DNA of 64,000 nucleotides from Achromobacter dolens (GTDB lineage: Bacteria; Pseudomonadota; Gammaproteobacteria; Burkholderiales; Burkholderiaceae_B): assembly GCF_902859745.1 (NCBI RefSeq), contig NZ_CADIJW010000009.1, positions 88,322 to 152,321 on the forward strand, read 5' to 3'. Below, piece by piece: positions 12,625 through 21,210 of the stretch. Each line of letters starts with the position of its first letter. Position 1 is the stretch's first letter. A model generated the notes under the pieces. The model did no database searches. It was not told the origin of the DNA and was given only the letters and a program-made list of their open reading frames with translations. Both the position numbers and the translations under genes were made by a program.

Positions 12625-14400
12625 ATGGAAAAAACCGATGCTTTCCCCATACTTTACCGCCTCGCGCCCCACGACCCCGCGGGGCACCGCTACCGGATAA
12701 CCCTAACCATCCAGGCGCCCTCGCCGGACGGCCAGCGCCTGTCGCTGCCGGCCTGGATTCCGGGCAGCTACCTGATCCGCGATTTTTCGCGCCAGATCGA
12801 GTCGCTGACGGCCCATTGCGGCAATCGCCGCGTGGCTGTCGACAAAATAGACAATCACACCTGGCAGGCCGCGCCCTGCGACGGCCCGCTGCGGGTCGAG
12901 TACACGGTTTACGCCTGGGACCTGTCGGTGCGCGGCGCGCACCTGGACGAAACCCACGGTTTCTTCAACGGCACCAGCGTGTTCCTGCGCGTGCATGGAC
13001 AGGACCACCTGCCCTGCCTGGTGGACCTGGCGCCGCCGCGCGGCATCGACGGCTGGAAGGTCTACACCAGCCTGCCCGAGGCCCGCGGCCACACGGGCGC
13101 GGCGCGCCGCCATGGCTTCGGCCTGTACCTGGCGCCGGACTACGACGCGCTGATCGATCATCCCGTTGAAATGGGCACGCCGCAGGTGGCGAGCTTCACG
13201 GCGCATGGCGCCGAGCACGAACTGGTGTTCACGGGCGTGGCGCCCAACCTGGACCTGGCCCGCATCACCGACGACGTACGCAGGATCTGCGAAACCCAGA
13301 TCGCCTTTTTCGAACCGCGCGGCAAGCGCGCGCCCTTCCTGGACAGCAGCGACCGCTATGTCTTCATGACGATGGTGACGGGCGACGGCTACGGCGGCCT
13401 GGAACACCGCGCCAGCACGGCGTTGATGACGGCGCGCAAGGACCTGCCGGTGCTGGGCCAGCAGGGCCAGGGCGAAGGCTATCGCGGCTTCCTGGGGCTG
13501 GTCAGCCACGAGTATTTCCATACCTGGAACGTCAAGCGCATCAAGCCGCAGGCGTTCGTGCCGTACGACCTGGCACAGCCGGACCTGACGCGGCTGTTGT
13601 GGGTGTTCGAGGGGTTCACGTCCTACTACGACGATCTGCTGCTGCTGCGCTCCAACGTCATCACGCAGAACGATTACCTGCGCCTACTGGCCAAGACCAT
13701 CACCAGCGTGGCGCGCACGCCGGGGCGGCACAAGCAGTCGGTGGCGGAAAGTTCGTTCGACGCGTGGACGCGCTATTACAAGCAGGACGAGAATTCGCCC
13801 AATGCGCTGGTGAGTTATTACACCAAGGGCGCGCTGGTGGCGCTGGGGCTGGATCTGCTGATCCGCCAGGAGTCTGCGGGCGCGCATTCGCTGGACGATG
13901 TGATGCGGCTGTTGTGGCAGCGGTATGGGCGCGATTTCTATCGCGGCAAGGCGCAGGGGTTGGCGGAGGATGGCCTGCCGGCGCTGATCAAGGAGGCGAC
14001 CGGGGTGGATGCGCGGCGCTTCATCGCGCGGCATGCCTACGGGACGGCGGATGTGCCGCTGGCGGAGCTGCTGGCCGCTCAAGGCGTCAAGCTGCAATGG
14101 AAAGCCTCGGTCAATATTCCTTCGCTGGATGTGCGCACGCGCAAGCAGGGGGATTCACTGGTGCTGGCGACGGTGCTGGAGGGCGGCGCGGGACATAAGG
14201 GCGGGTTGTCTGCCGGGGATGTGCTGGTGGCGATCGATGGCTTGAAGGTCGAAGGGGCCGCGGGCGTCGAAGTGTTGCTGGGGCAGTATCGGGTGGGGGA
14301 TCGCGTGAGCGTGCATGTGTTCAGGCGGGATGAGTTGAGGGTGTTTCAGGTTCGTTTGAATGGGCCTGAGGCGCTGGATTGTGTGTTGTCGGTTGGGTGA
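12625..14400 (+). CDS. M61-family metallopeptidase with C-terminal PDZ domain
   Basis: A 591-residue zinc peptidase related to glycyl aminopeptidases. The zinc motif HEYFH lies at 295-299 within [15 protein letters not shown], and the third ligand is Glu329 in [13 protein letters not shown]. The N-terminal M61 beta domain includes [22 protein letters not shown] fold covers about 485-585 ([17 protein letters not shown]). No signal peptide is visible, so it is probably cytosolic. The last 150 codons drift to G- and T-ending codons, unlike the start of the gene. A hairpin terminator follows the stop. Confidence 0.9.
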   Translation: MEKTDAFPILYRLAPHDPAGHRYRITLTIQAPSPDGQRLSLPAWIPGSYLIRDFSRQIESLTAHCGNRRVAVDKIDNHTWQAAPCDGPLRVEYTVYAWDLSVRGAHLDETHGFFNGTSVFLRVHGQDHLPCLVDLAPPRGIDGWKVYTSLPEARGHTGAARRHGFGLYLAPDYDALIDHPVEMGTPQVASFTAHGAEHELVFTGVAPNLDLARITDDVRRICETQIAFFEPRGKRAPFLDSSDRYVFMTMVTGDGYGGLEHRASTALMTARKDLPVLGQQGQGEGYRGFLGLVSHEYFHTWNVKRIKPQAFVPYDLAQPDLTRLLWVFEGFTSYYDDLLLLRSNVITQNDYLRLLAKTITSVARTPGRHKQSVAESSFDAWTRYYKQDENSPNALVSYYTKGALVALGLDLLIRQESAGAHSLDDVMRLLWQRYGRDFYRGKAQGLAEDGLPALIKEATGVDARRFIARHAYGTADVPLAELLAAQGVKLQWKASVNIPSLDVRTRKQGDSLVLATVLEGGAGHKGGLSAGDVLVAIDGLKVEGAAGVEVLLGQYRVGDRVSVHVFRRDELRVFQVRLNGPEALDCVLSVG

Positions 14401-14411
14401 GTATTTTTTTG

Positions 14412-14441
14412 AGGGCCTTCTTTATTGGAAGGCTCTTTTTG
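14412..14441 (+). terminator. intrinsic terminator after the M61 peptidase
   Basis: GCCTTC (14415-14420) and GAAGGC (14428-14433) form a 6-bp stem with a 7-nt loop, followed by TCTTTTT. It begins about 12 bp after the stop codon. Confidence 0.75.
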
Positions 14442-14467
14442 CATTGGGGCGGTGGGGTTCTTTAGGC

Positions 14468-14627
14468 GCGTGTGGCGGGGCAGGCGGGGGAGGACGGGGC
14501 TACGATTGCGGTCCGGAGCCTTCGCTCCGGACTGCCCCTGCGTCAACCTCGTACGCCTTCGGCTCCCTTCGGTTTCCCTTGGGCGCATCTACACGCCCCG
14601 CCCTCCCCCGCCTGCCCCGCCACACGC
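14468..14627. repeat. 33-bp inverted repeat element with inner hairpin
   Basis: Arms 14468-14500 and 14595-14627 are reverse complements at 32 of 33 positions. The 94-bp centre holds a perfect 9-bp hairpin (GTCCGGAGC, loop CTTC, GCTCCGGAC at 14511-14532) and weaker CTTCGG repeats. Similarity between the arms continues inward with small gaps (TACGATTGCG against TAGATGCG). No open frame with a start signal fits, and no target-site duplication is evident. It may be a non-autonomous mobile or REP-like intergenic element; I do not recognise its family. Confidence 0.75.
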
Positions 14628-14798
14628 TCGCGTTGAGACTTAACGGCCGTTGCTGGGGTGGGCTGTTTGCTTGGCGTTTTTGCCGTCTAGGTGTGGGGTG
14701 GGAGGGTCTTGCGGGGCCCGCCGCAAAGCGGCCGCGCGGGCGGCCTTTTGCGGCTTACGTTGTGTCTTGCGATTTGTGATGACGCTCTCGCGTGTGCT
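14628..14798. other. gene-free stretch with a GC-rich hairpin
   Basis: Between the inverted repeat and the Bug gene there is no credible gene. GCCGCAAA (14720-14727) pairs with TTTGCGGC (14747-14754) and encloses a further GGCCG/CGGCC pairing. It lies downstream of the minus-strand Bug gene but lacks a T-run, so it is at best a weak terminator. Confidence 0.5.
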
Positions 14799-15791
14799 TC
14801 AGTTCAACTTCGCGCCGGAGACTTCGACGGCTTGTTTCCAGGTGTCGAGTTCCTTGTTGATGTGGTCGGCGAAGGCGGCGGGGGTTGAGCCTACGGTTTC
14901 GTAGCCGTAGCTGTTTAGCTGGGCCTTCAGGTCGGGGGTGTTGATGGCGGCGGCGATGGCGCTGCTGAGGGTGTCGAGGATGGCGGGTGGCGTGTTGGCG
15001 GGGGCCAGGATGCCGTACCAGCCGTTGACGACGAAGCCGGGGACGGCTTCGGCGACGGTGGGGACGTTGGGCAGCAAGGGGGAGCGGTGTTCGCCGGTGA
15101 CGGCCAGGGCCTTGAGCTTGCCGGACTGGACCTGGGGCAGCGAGGTGGAGATGCTGTCGAACATCAGGGAGACCTCGCCGCCCAACAGGGCGACGACGGC
15201 GGGGCCGCTGCCTTTGTAGGGGACGTGCAGCATGTCGGCGCCGGTGCGGTGCTTGAAGATCTCGGCGGCCAGGTGGCTGGTGTTGCCGTTGCCGGCGGAG
15301 GCGAAGCTGAGCTTGCCGGGATGCTGCCTGGCGTAGGCGATGAGTTCGGGGATGCTGTTGGCGGGGGTGGACAGCGGGGCCGAGACCAGCATGGGCAGGG
15401 TCGCGACCAGCGAGACCGGGGCGAAGTCGCGCCGGGTGTCGTAGGGCAGCGAGGGGTAGAGGCTGGGATTGATGGCGTGGGCGGCCAGGACCATCAGCAG
15501 GGTGTAGCCGTCCGGTTTGGCACGCGCCAGTTGCGAAGAGGCGATGGCGCCGCCGGCGCCCGGCTTGTACTCCAGCACCACGGGCTGGTTCCACTTCTTC
15601 TGCAAGGCCGCGCCGAGCGGGCGGGCCAGCATGTCGGCGCTGCCGCCGGGCGGGTACGGGATCAGCAGCGTAATCGGCTTGTCGGGATAGGCGCCGGCGG
15701 GTGCTGCCGCCGCGGGCTGTGCGCGGACGGTGGTCGCCGCGGCAAACAACAGGCTGGCGGTTGCCAGGACGGCTAGGACGGGACGGTGCAT
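14799..15791 (-). CDS. Bug-family periplasmic solute-binding receptor
   Basis: Tripartite tricarboxylate transporter receptor of the Bug family, which is greatly expanded in Bordetella and relatives and binds organic acids in the periplasm. The 330-residue protein has a Sec signal (MHRPVLAVLATASLLFAAAT) and the family motif YPDKPITLLIPYPPGGSADM, plus VPYKGSGPAVVALLGGEVSL. The start at 15791 avoids 24 unconserved residues. It is the last gene of a block with a CoA-transferase and a second Bug receptor; no TctA or TctB membrane partner is nearby. Confidence 0.92.
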   Translation of the reverse strand: MHRPVLAVLATASLLFAAATTVRAQPAAAAPAGAYPDKPITLLIPYPPGGSADMLARPLGAALQKKWNQPVVLEYKPGAGGAIASSQLARAKPDGYTLLMVLAAHAINPSLYPSLPYDTRRDFAPVSLVATLPMLVSAPLSTPANSIPELIAYARQHPGKLSFASAGNGNTSHLAAEIFKHRTGADMLHVPYKGSGPAVVALLGGEVSLMFDSISTSLPQVQSGKLKALAVTGEHRSPLLPNVPTVAEAVPGFVVNGWYGILAPANTPPAILDTLSSAIAAAINTPDLKAQLNSYGYETVGSTPAAFADHINKELDTWKQAVEVSGAKLN

Positions 15792-15828
15792 GGCGGACTC
15801 CGGGATGGCTCGGACAGGGTGGGTTGCC

Positions 15829-16533
15829 TCAGCCCCTGACGTAGCGCGGCGCGCCGGCGGCATCGAGCGCGATGACCGATGGCGTGTCGGTAAACCGCAA
15901 GGGCGCTTCGGTGGCGGCCTGCAGATCGTCGGCGCTGACGCCCCGCAGCATGGCGTGCACGCGCAGGCCGTCGGGCGTAACGTCGATCACGGCCAGGTCG
16001 GTATAGATACGTGTGACGACGCGCGCGCCGGTCAGTGGGTAGCGGCATTGGCGCAGGATCTTGGGCGCGCCGTCGCGGCCGCGGTGTTCCATCATGGCCA
16101 GCACCTGGCGCGCGCCGACCGCCAGGTCCATGGCGCCGCCGACGGCCGGAATGGCGTCGGCGGCGTCGGTCTTCCAGTTGGCCAGGTCGCCGCGTTCCGA
16201 GACCTGGAAGGCGCCGAGCACGGCGTAGTCGAGATGGCCGCCGCGCATCATGGCGAACGACACGGTGTGTTCGGTGATGGAGGCGCCCGGCAGCAGCGTG
16301 ATGGGCTGGCGGCTGGCGTTGATGAGGTCCGGATCGATGGCGTCTCCAGCCGCGGCCGGCCCCATGCCGGTGATGCCGTTCTCGCTATGCAAGAGGATGT
16401 CCTTGTCGGGCGGCAGGTAGTCGCCCACCAGGGTCGGCATGCCAATGCCCAGGTTGACGACCGAGCCGTCGGGGATATCGCCGGCCAGCAGTTGCGCGAC
16501 CTGCTGGCGGGTCATGGGGGTGATCGTCGGCAT
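15829..16533 (-). CDS. 3-oxoacid CoA-transferase family, subunit B
   Basis: Beta subunit of a two-subunit CoA-transferase. The 234-residue protein has the glycine-rich GIGMPTLVGDYLP and the catalytic glutamate Glu51 in SENGITGMGP, which forms the thioester intermediate in this family. The sequence fits PcaJ/ScoB/AtoA relatives, so the CoA acceptor could be 3-oxoadipate, acetoacetate or another dicarboxylate; the nearby maleate isomerase and enol-lactonase-like genes favour a dicarboxylic or aromatic breakdown product. It starts 1 bp after the stop of subunit A. Confidence 0.9.
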   Translation of the reverse strand: MPTITPMTRQQVAQLLAGDIPDGSVVNLGIGMPTLVGDYLPPDKDILLHSENGITGMGPAAAGDAIDPDLINASRQPITLLPGASITEHTVSFAMMRGGHLDYAVLGAFQVSERGDLANWKTDAADAIPAVGGAMDLAVGARQVLAMMEHRGRDGAPKILRQCRYPLTGARVVTRIYTDLAVIDVTPDGLRVHAMLRGVSADDLQAATEAPLRFTDTPSVIALDAAGAPRYVRG

Positions 16534-16534
16534 G

Positions 16535-17200
16535 TCAGGTCTCCACCCGCACCACGGTTTTCACGAACAGGCCGGGCGTCATGATGTGCTCGGGCGCGAA
16601 GGCGCCCAGCGGCACGACCTCGTCGACCTGGGCGATGGCGTGGCCGGCGGCCATGCACATCACGGGATTGAAATTGCGCGCGGCGTGGCGGTACATCAGG
16701 TTGCCCCAGCGGTCGCCCTGGTGCGCGCGGATCAGTGCGTAGTCGCCGCGCAGCGGCTGCTCCAGCACGTAGCCGACGCCGTCGATCACCTCCTGGCGGC
16801 GGCCTTGCGCCAGCTCGGTGCCGTAGCCGGTGGGCGTGTAGAACGGCCCCAGGCCCGCGCCGGCCGCCCGCAGGCGTTCGGCCAGGGTGCCCTGCGGCAC
16901 GCATTCCAGCTCCACCTCGCCGGCGCGGAAGGCGCGGGCGAACGCTTCTGAATTGGGCGGGCGCGGATGCGAGCAGATGATCTTGCGCACCTGGCGGCGA
17001 TTGAGCAGCGCGGCGATGCCGCGGTCGTGGGTGCCGGCGTTGTTCGCGATGAGGGTCAGGTCGCGCCGGCCCAGCTCGGCCAGGCAGTGCAGCAATTCGT
17101 ACGGCACGCCGGCCTCGCCGAAGCCCCCCACCAGCACGCTGGCGCCGTCGGGAATGACGGCCACGGCATCCCTCATGCAAGCCTGAATCTTGTCGATCAC
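16535..17200 (-). CDS. 3-oxoacid CoA-transferase family, subunit A
   Basis: Alpha subunit partner of the gene just downstream. The 221-residue protein has VLVGGFGEAGVPYELL and LIANNAGTHDRGIAAL, the family's CoA-binding motifs. Translation starts at a GTG immediately after the TAA of the upstream Bug gene, with AGGAG before it, so all four genes of this block are probably one transcript. The exact substrate cannot be read from the sequence. Confidence 0.9.
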   Translation of the reverse strand: MIDKIQACMRDAVAVIPDGASVLVGGFGEAGVPYELLHCLAELGRRDLTLIANNAGTHDRGIAALLNRRQVRKIICSHPRPPNSEAFARAFRAGEVELECVPQGTLAERLRAAGAGLGPFYTPTGYGTELAQGRRQEVIDGVGYVLEQPLRGDYALIRAHQGDRWGNLMYRHAARNFNPVMCMAAGHAIAQVDEVVPLGAFAPEHIMTPGLFVKTVVRVET

Positions 17201-18169
17201 TTATTGCTCCTGCGCGATGCCCGCGGCGTCCACGATCTGTTTCCAGCGCGTGCGTTCCTGGTCGATGAAGGCGGCGAACTCGGCTGGCGTGTTGCCGCCG
17301 GCCTGCCCGCCCATGGCACGAAAGCGCTCGGCGATGTCGGGGCTGCGCACCACGTCGCGGGTGGCGGCATAGAGCGTGTCGATGACGGTGGCGGGCGTGC
17401 CGGCCGGCGCCACCAGGCCGAACCAGGCGGTGACCACCATGTCGGGCACGCCGGCCTCGGCCATCGTCGGCACGTCGGGCAATTCCGCCAGGCGCCGCGC
17501 GCTGGTGACGGCCAGCGCGCGCAGCTTGCCCGACTGGATGTAGGGCATGGAGCTGGGCAGGTTGTCGATCATGAAGGAGAACTGCTGGCCCAGCAGCGCC
17601 GCCACCGCGGGGCCCGCGCCCTTGTAGGGCACGTGCGTGCCGCCGATGCCGGCGCGCTGCTTGAACAGCTCGGCCGACAGGTGCGGCGACTGGCCGCTGC
17701 CCGAACTGCCGAACGACACCTTGCCCGGGTCCTTGCGAGCCAGCGCCAGCAGGTCGGCCACGCTGTGCGCGGGCGAGGCCTCGTTGACCACCAGCACGTT
17801 GGGCACGGAAATCACCAGCGTCACCGGCGCGAAGTCGGCCGGCTTGTAGGGCAGCGTCTTGTAGAGCGCGTAGTTGATGGCGTTGGGGCCGATGTTGCCC
17901 ATCAGCACCGTGTAGCCGTCAGGCTTGGCGCGCGCCAGGGTCTGCGCGCCGATGATGCCGGCGGCGCCGGCGCGGTTCTCGACGATGACCTGCTGGCCCA
18001 GCTTCGTGGCCAGCTTGTCGGCGATCAGGCGCGCCGCGATGTCGGTGGTGCCGCCGGGCGAAGCCGGCACGATGAGGGTGATGGGCCGTTCGGGCCACGC
18101 CGCCAGGGCGGGACCCGCCATGGCGAGCGACAGCGCGCTGGCGGCCAGCCAGCGTTGCGGGTGCAGCAT
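17201..18169 (-). CDS. Bug-family periplasmic solute-binding receptor
   Basis: Second Bug receptor of the block, 322 residues, with a signal peptide (MLHPQRWLAASALSLAMAGP, then ALA) and the motif WPERPITLIVPASPGGTTDI. THVPYKGAGPAVAALLGQQF matches the typical central segment. It is the first gene of the Bug-CoA-transferase-Bug unit and lies downstream of the LysR gene on the same strand, with a gap of about 120 bp. The ligand is likely the acid activated by the CoA-transferase, which is inference. Confidence 0.92.
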   Translation of the reverse strand: MLHPQRWLAASALSLAMAGPALAAWPERPITLIVPASPGGTTDIAARLIADKLATKLGQQVIVENRAGAAGIIGAQTLARAKPDGYTVLMGNIGPNAINYALYKTLPYKPADFAPVTLVISVPNVLVVNEASPAHSVADLLALARKDPGKVSFGSSGSGQSPHLSAELFKQRAGIGGTHVPYKGAGPAVAALLGQQFSFMIDNLPSSMPYIQSGKLRALAVTSARRLAELPDVPTMAEAGVPDMVVTAWFGLVAPAGTPATVIDTLYAATRDVVRSPDIAERFRAMGGQAGGNTPAEFAAFIDQERTRWKQIVDAAGIAQEQ

Positions 18170-18292
18170 GCTTGTCTCCCTGCGTGATCCTGGTGCGAAT
18201 CAACTTGTGCGGGAGAGTGTGGCCGCGATGCCGCGAAATGCCTATTCCGGAATCTGGAGGAGCGGCTTCGCCTGCGCAAAAGAGCGCGCGTC

Positions 18293-19183
18293 TCAGCGCG
18301 GCGGGCGCGCCGCGATCTGTCCCGCCGTGCGCAGGAACGCCTGCAGCGCGCGGTTGCCGTCGTCGCGCCGCGTGACTGCGTAGACCGTGCCGCTGCCGAC
18401 CGCGGCCGGCAGCGCGCACACCGCGATGCGCGCGCCGAAATGGCCGCACGCCGAGCCCGGCACCAGGGCCACGCCCAGCCCGGCCGCCACCAGCGCCAGT
18501 TGCGCCGGCACTTCGGCCACGCGCTGCGCCACCGACTGCGCCAGGCCGGCGCGGGCGCAGGTATCGGCCAGCTCGCGGGCGAAGGCCGAGGTCTCGGTGC
18601 GCAGCATCACGAAAGCGTCCTGCCTGAGGTCGTCCAACGCCAGGCGCTTGCGCCCGGCCAGGCGGTGCCCGGGCGGCAGGGCCGCCACCACCGGATCGGG
18701 CCACAGCGCCAGCGATTGCAGTTCGTCGTCGTCCACGGCGGTGCGCGAGATGCTGACGTCGATCCGGTGGCCGCGCACCGCGTCCAACTGCGCGGCGGGA
18801 TTCATTTCATTGAGCAGCACCGACACCTGCGGGTGGGTCTGCGCATGGCGCGCGATCAGCGCCGGCACCGGCCCCAGGAAGTGCGAGCCGGACAGGCCGA
18901 TCTCGACCCGCCCCGCCCTGCCCTGGTCGACGGCGCGCGCCCGCACCGTGGCGTCCTTGAGGCCGGCGAGCGTGGCGCGCACGTCGTTCAGGAACGCGGC
19001 GCCGGCCTCGGTCAGCGTCACCCGCCGGTTGGTGCGGTCGAACAGCCGGACCTCCAGCTCGCGCTCGAGCTGGGCGATCTGCAGGCTCAGCGGCGGCTGC
19101 GAAATGTGCAGCCGGGCAGCGGCGCGGGTGAAGTTGAGTTCTTCGGCCAGCACGGCGAAATAACGGAGTTGGCGGATTTCCAT
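18293..19183 (-). CDS. LysR-family transcriptional regulator
   Basis: A 296-residue LysR regulator. The N-terminal winged helix MEIRQLRYFAVLAEELNFTR and the following ARLHISQPPLSLQIAQLERE are the DNA-binding part; the rest is the effector domain. An upstream extension of the open frame is not conserved and runs through the divergent maleate isomerase gene. It is divergent from that gene and upstream of the CoA-transferase block, so it probably controls one or both. Confidence 0.93.
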   Translation of the reverse strand: MEIRQLRYFAVLAEELNFTRAAARLHISQPPLSLQIAQLERELEVRLFDRTNRRVTLTEAGAAFLNDVRATLAGLKDATVRARAVDQGRAGRVEIGLSGSHFLGPVPALIARHAQTHPQVSVLLNEMNPAAQLDAVRGHRIDVSISRTAVDDDELQSLALWPDPVVAALPPGHRLAGRKRLALDDLRQDAFVMLRTETSAFARELADTCARAGLAQSVAQRVAEVPAQLALVAAGLGVALVPGSACGHFGARIAVCALPAAVGSGTVYAVTRRDDGNRALQAFLRTAGQIAARPPR

Positions 19184-19221
19184 GGCGGCCAATGATTTGC
19201 GAAAGATATGAAACCAGACAA

Positions 19222-19240
19222 AAACTATATTGGAAACTAT
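19222..19240. promoter_or_regulatory. direct repeat in the LysR/maleate isomerase promoter gap
   Basis: AAACTAT occurs at 19222-19228 and again at 19234-19240, a 12-bp spacing, inside an unusually AT-rich part of the 126-bp divergent gap. It could be part of a LysR operator or overlap the promoter. This is a weak call without experiment. Confidence 0.3.
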
Positions 19241-19309
19241 CGTTCGCGGCGAGCAGAATCGGCTTCTCGCGCCCTCCCGGGCGCTGACAACGCTTACCGG
19301 AGACCCGCC

Positions 19310-20071
19310 ATGACCCAGTCGCCCCGCGTCCTGCGCATCGGCCAGATCGTTCCCAGTTCCAACACCACCATGGAAACGGAGATCCCCGCCATGCTGCGCC
19401 GGCGCGAGACCATCGCGCCCGAACGCTTCACCTTCCATTCCAGCCGCATGCGCATGAAGCAGGTGACGGCGGCCGAGCTGGCCTCGATGGACCGCGAATC
19501 CGACCGCTGCGCGCAGGAACTGTCGGACGCGCGCGTCGACGTGCTGGGCTACGCCTGCCTGGTGGCCATCATGGCGCAGGGCCTGGGCTACCACCGCGCC
19601 TCGCAGGAACGGCTGCACCAGGCCACCGTGGACAACGGCGCGCCCGCGCCCATCGTCTCCAGCGCCGGCGCGCTGGTCGAGGGCCTGCACGCCATCGGCG
19701 CGCGCAAGGTCGCCATCCTGACGCCCTACATGAAGCCGCTGACCAAGCTGGTGGTGGACTACATCGAACACGAAGGCATCGAGGTGCACGACAGCCTGTC
19801 GCTGGAGATCGCCGACAACCTGAAGGTGGGCGCGCAGGACCCGCTGGCGCCCGCCAGCCATGTCGAACGCCTGGATACGCGCGGCGTCGACGCGGTGGTG
19901 CTGTCGGCCTGCGTGCAGATGCCGTCGCTGGCGTCGATCCAGCCGGTGCAGGACCGCCTGGGCCTGCCGGTGGTGACGGCCGCCGCGGCCACGGTCTATC
20001 GCATGCTCAAGGTGCTGGACCTGGAAACGCGCGTGCCCGACGCCGGCGAACTGCTGACCGGCAAGTACTGA
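19310..20071 (+). CDS. maiA: maleate cis-trans isomerase
   Basis: Asp/Glu racemase superfamily enzyme that converts maleate to fumarate, the last step of nicotinate and some aromatic breakdown routes. The 253-residue protein has the N-terminal signature RIGQIVPSSNTTMETEIPAM and two cysteines in the expected places, Cys83 (LGYACLVAIMAQG) and Cys201 (AVVLSACVQMPS), matching the catalytic pair of characterised maleate isomerases. The ATG at 19310 is chosen because upstream residues are not conserved. It is divergent from a LysR gene. Arylmalonate decarboxylase relatives are the main alternative, but the N-terminal motif favours the isomerase. Confidence 0.85.
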   Translation: MTQSPRVLRIGQIVPSSNTTMETEIPAMLRRRETIAPERFTFHSSRMRMKQVTAAELASMDRESDRCAQELSDARVDVLGYACLVAIMAQGLGYHRASQERLHQATVDNGAPAPIVSSAGALVEGLHAIGARKVAILTPYMKPLTKLVVDYIEHEGIEVHDSLSLEIADNLKVGAQDPLAPASHVERLDTRGVDAVVLSACVQMPSLASIQPVQDRLGLPVVTAAAATVYRMLKVLDLETRVPDAGELLTGKY

Positions 20072-20126
20072 GCGGCGTGGCCGCCACCTGCGCGACAGGC
20101 AGGGCAAGCGGCTTTCGGATGCGGGA

Positions 20127-21053
20127 TCAGGGCTTGCGCTTTTTTACCGGCGACACAGCCTGTCGAATGGCGGGCGCGTGCGCGCGCAACGTGTCCCACA
20201 AGCGCGTCATGACCGGCCCCTGCGGCCGGTCGGCGCGGCGCGCGGCCGCCAACGTCTCGGTGCTGCCGGGCAGGTGACGATTGGCCAGCGACCGCAGACG
20301 GCCATCGCGCAACTCGTCTTCCACCAGGAAGCGCGGCATGTGGCCCCAGCCCAGGCCCTGCAGGATGATCTCCTTCTTCATCAGGTGGTCGGCCACGGTG
20401 CACTGACGCGCCCCCTCCACCATGAAGTAATCGCGCGCCGGCGTGTGGCGGGCGGTGTCGCGCATGACGCATTGGGTGTAGTCGCACAGGTGCTCGGGCC
20501 GCAACGCGCGCGGGGCGGACGGCAGATAGCCGGGTGCGGCCACCGGCACGAATGGCACGCTGCCCAGTTCCAGGCATTCGACGCGCGCCTCGCCCGGCTC
20601 CACGCGGTGCAGGATCAGGTCGGCATCGCCGTCCAGCAGCCGTTCCCACGGCCCGGTCACGGCCTCGAAGTGCAGGTTCAGGCGCGTGGCCGGCCATTGC
20701 GCGAAGAACTGGCCCAACAGTCCCAGCAGCAGCGGGCGTGGACAGAAGTCGCCAATCACCACGTTCAACTCGCTTTCCTGGCCCATCGCCAGTTGTTCGG
20801 CGTGGGCGCGCAGGCCGGCCAGTTCGCGCAGCAGGCGCTGCGCGCGCAGATGGAACGAATGCCCCGCGGCGGTGGGCCGCACCCGGTAGCCGCTGCGGTC
20901 CAGCAGCGTCAGGTCCAATTGGTGTTCCAGCTTGGCCACGGCGGCGAATACCGCCGGGTGCGAGCGGTGCAGGGTCTCGGCGGCGGCCTGGAAGCCGCCG
21001 GCCCGCACCACCGCGTCAAAGCACTGCAGGTCGTGCAGGGTGAACTCGCTCAT
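20127..21053 (-). CDS. LysR-family transcriptional regulator
   Basis: A 308-residue LysR protein. The helix-turn-helix is at the N-terminus (MSEFTLHDLQCFDAVVRAGG, then AAETLHRSHPAVFAAVAKLE). The effector domain begins near residue 90. The C-terminus is basic (SPVKKRKP). It is divergent from the enol-lactonase-like hydrolase, its most likely target. The start is the conserved M before SEFTLHD; longer versions of the frame cross the divergent promoter. Confidence 0.92.
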   Translation of the reverse strand: MSEFTLHDLQCFDAVVRAGGFQAAAETLHRSHPAVFAAVAKLEHQLDLTLLDRSGYRVRPTAAGHSFHLRAQRLLRELAGLRAHAEQLAMGQESELNVVIGDFCPRPLLLGLLGQFFAQWPATRLNLHFEAVTGPWERLLDGDADLILHRVEPGEARVECLELGSVPFVPVAAPGYLPSAPRALRPEHLCDYTQCVMRDTARHTPARDYFMVEGARQCTVADHLMKKEIILQGLGWGHMPRFLVEDELRDGRLRSLANRHLPGSTETLAAARRADRPQGPVMTRLWDTLRAHAPAIRQAVSPVKKRKP

Positions 21054-21210
21054 GTCAGGTTTTCCTACAGTGACTGTGCGATCTTTGTAATTTCTTTCAG
21101 GCCGGGCGGCAACTACGATGTCTTCAACGACTACCCCGTTGCCCGGCCCGGCAGATGAGCGCGACATCCGCTCCAGGCCTCGCATCTCCTTCATGAACAG
21201 GACGCTCATC

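Noticed and set aside
18293-20107. Fusion of a 300-residue extension to the LysR protein
   Set aside because: The extra N-terminal frame is antisense to maleate isomerase; the conserved LysR start is at 19183.
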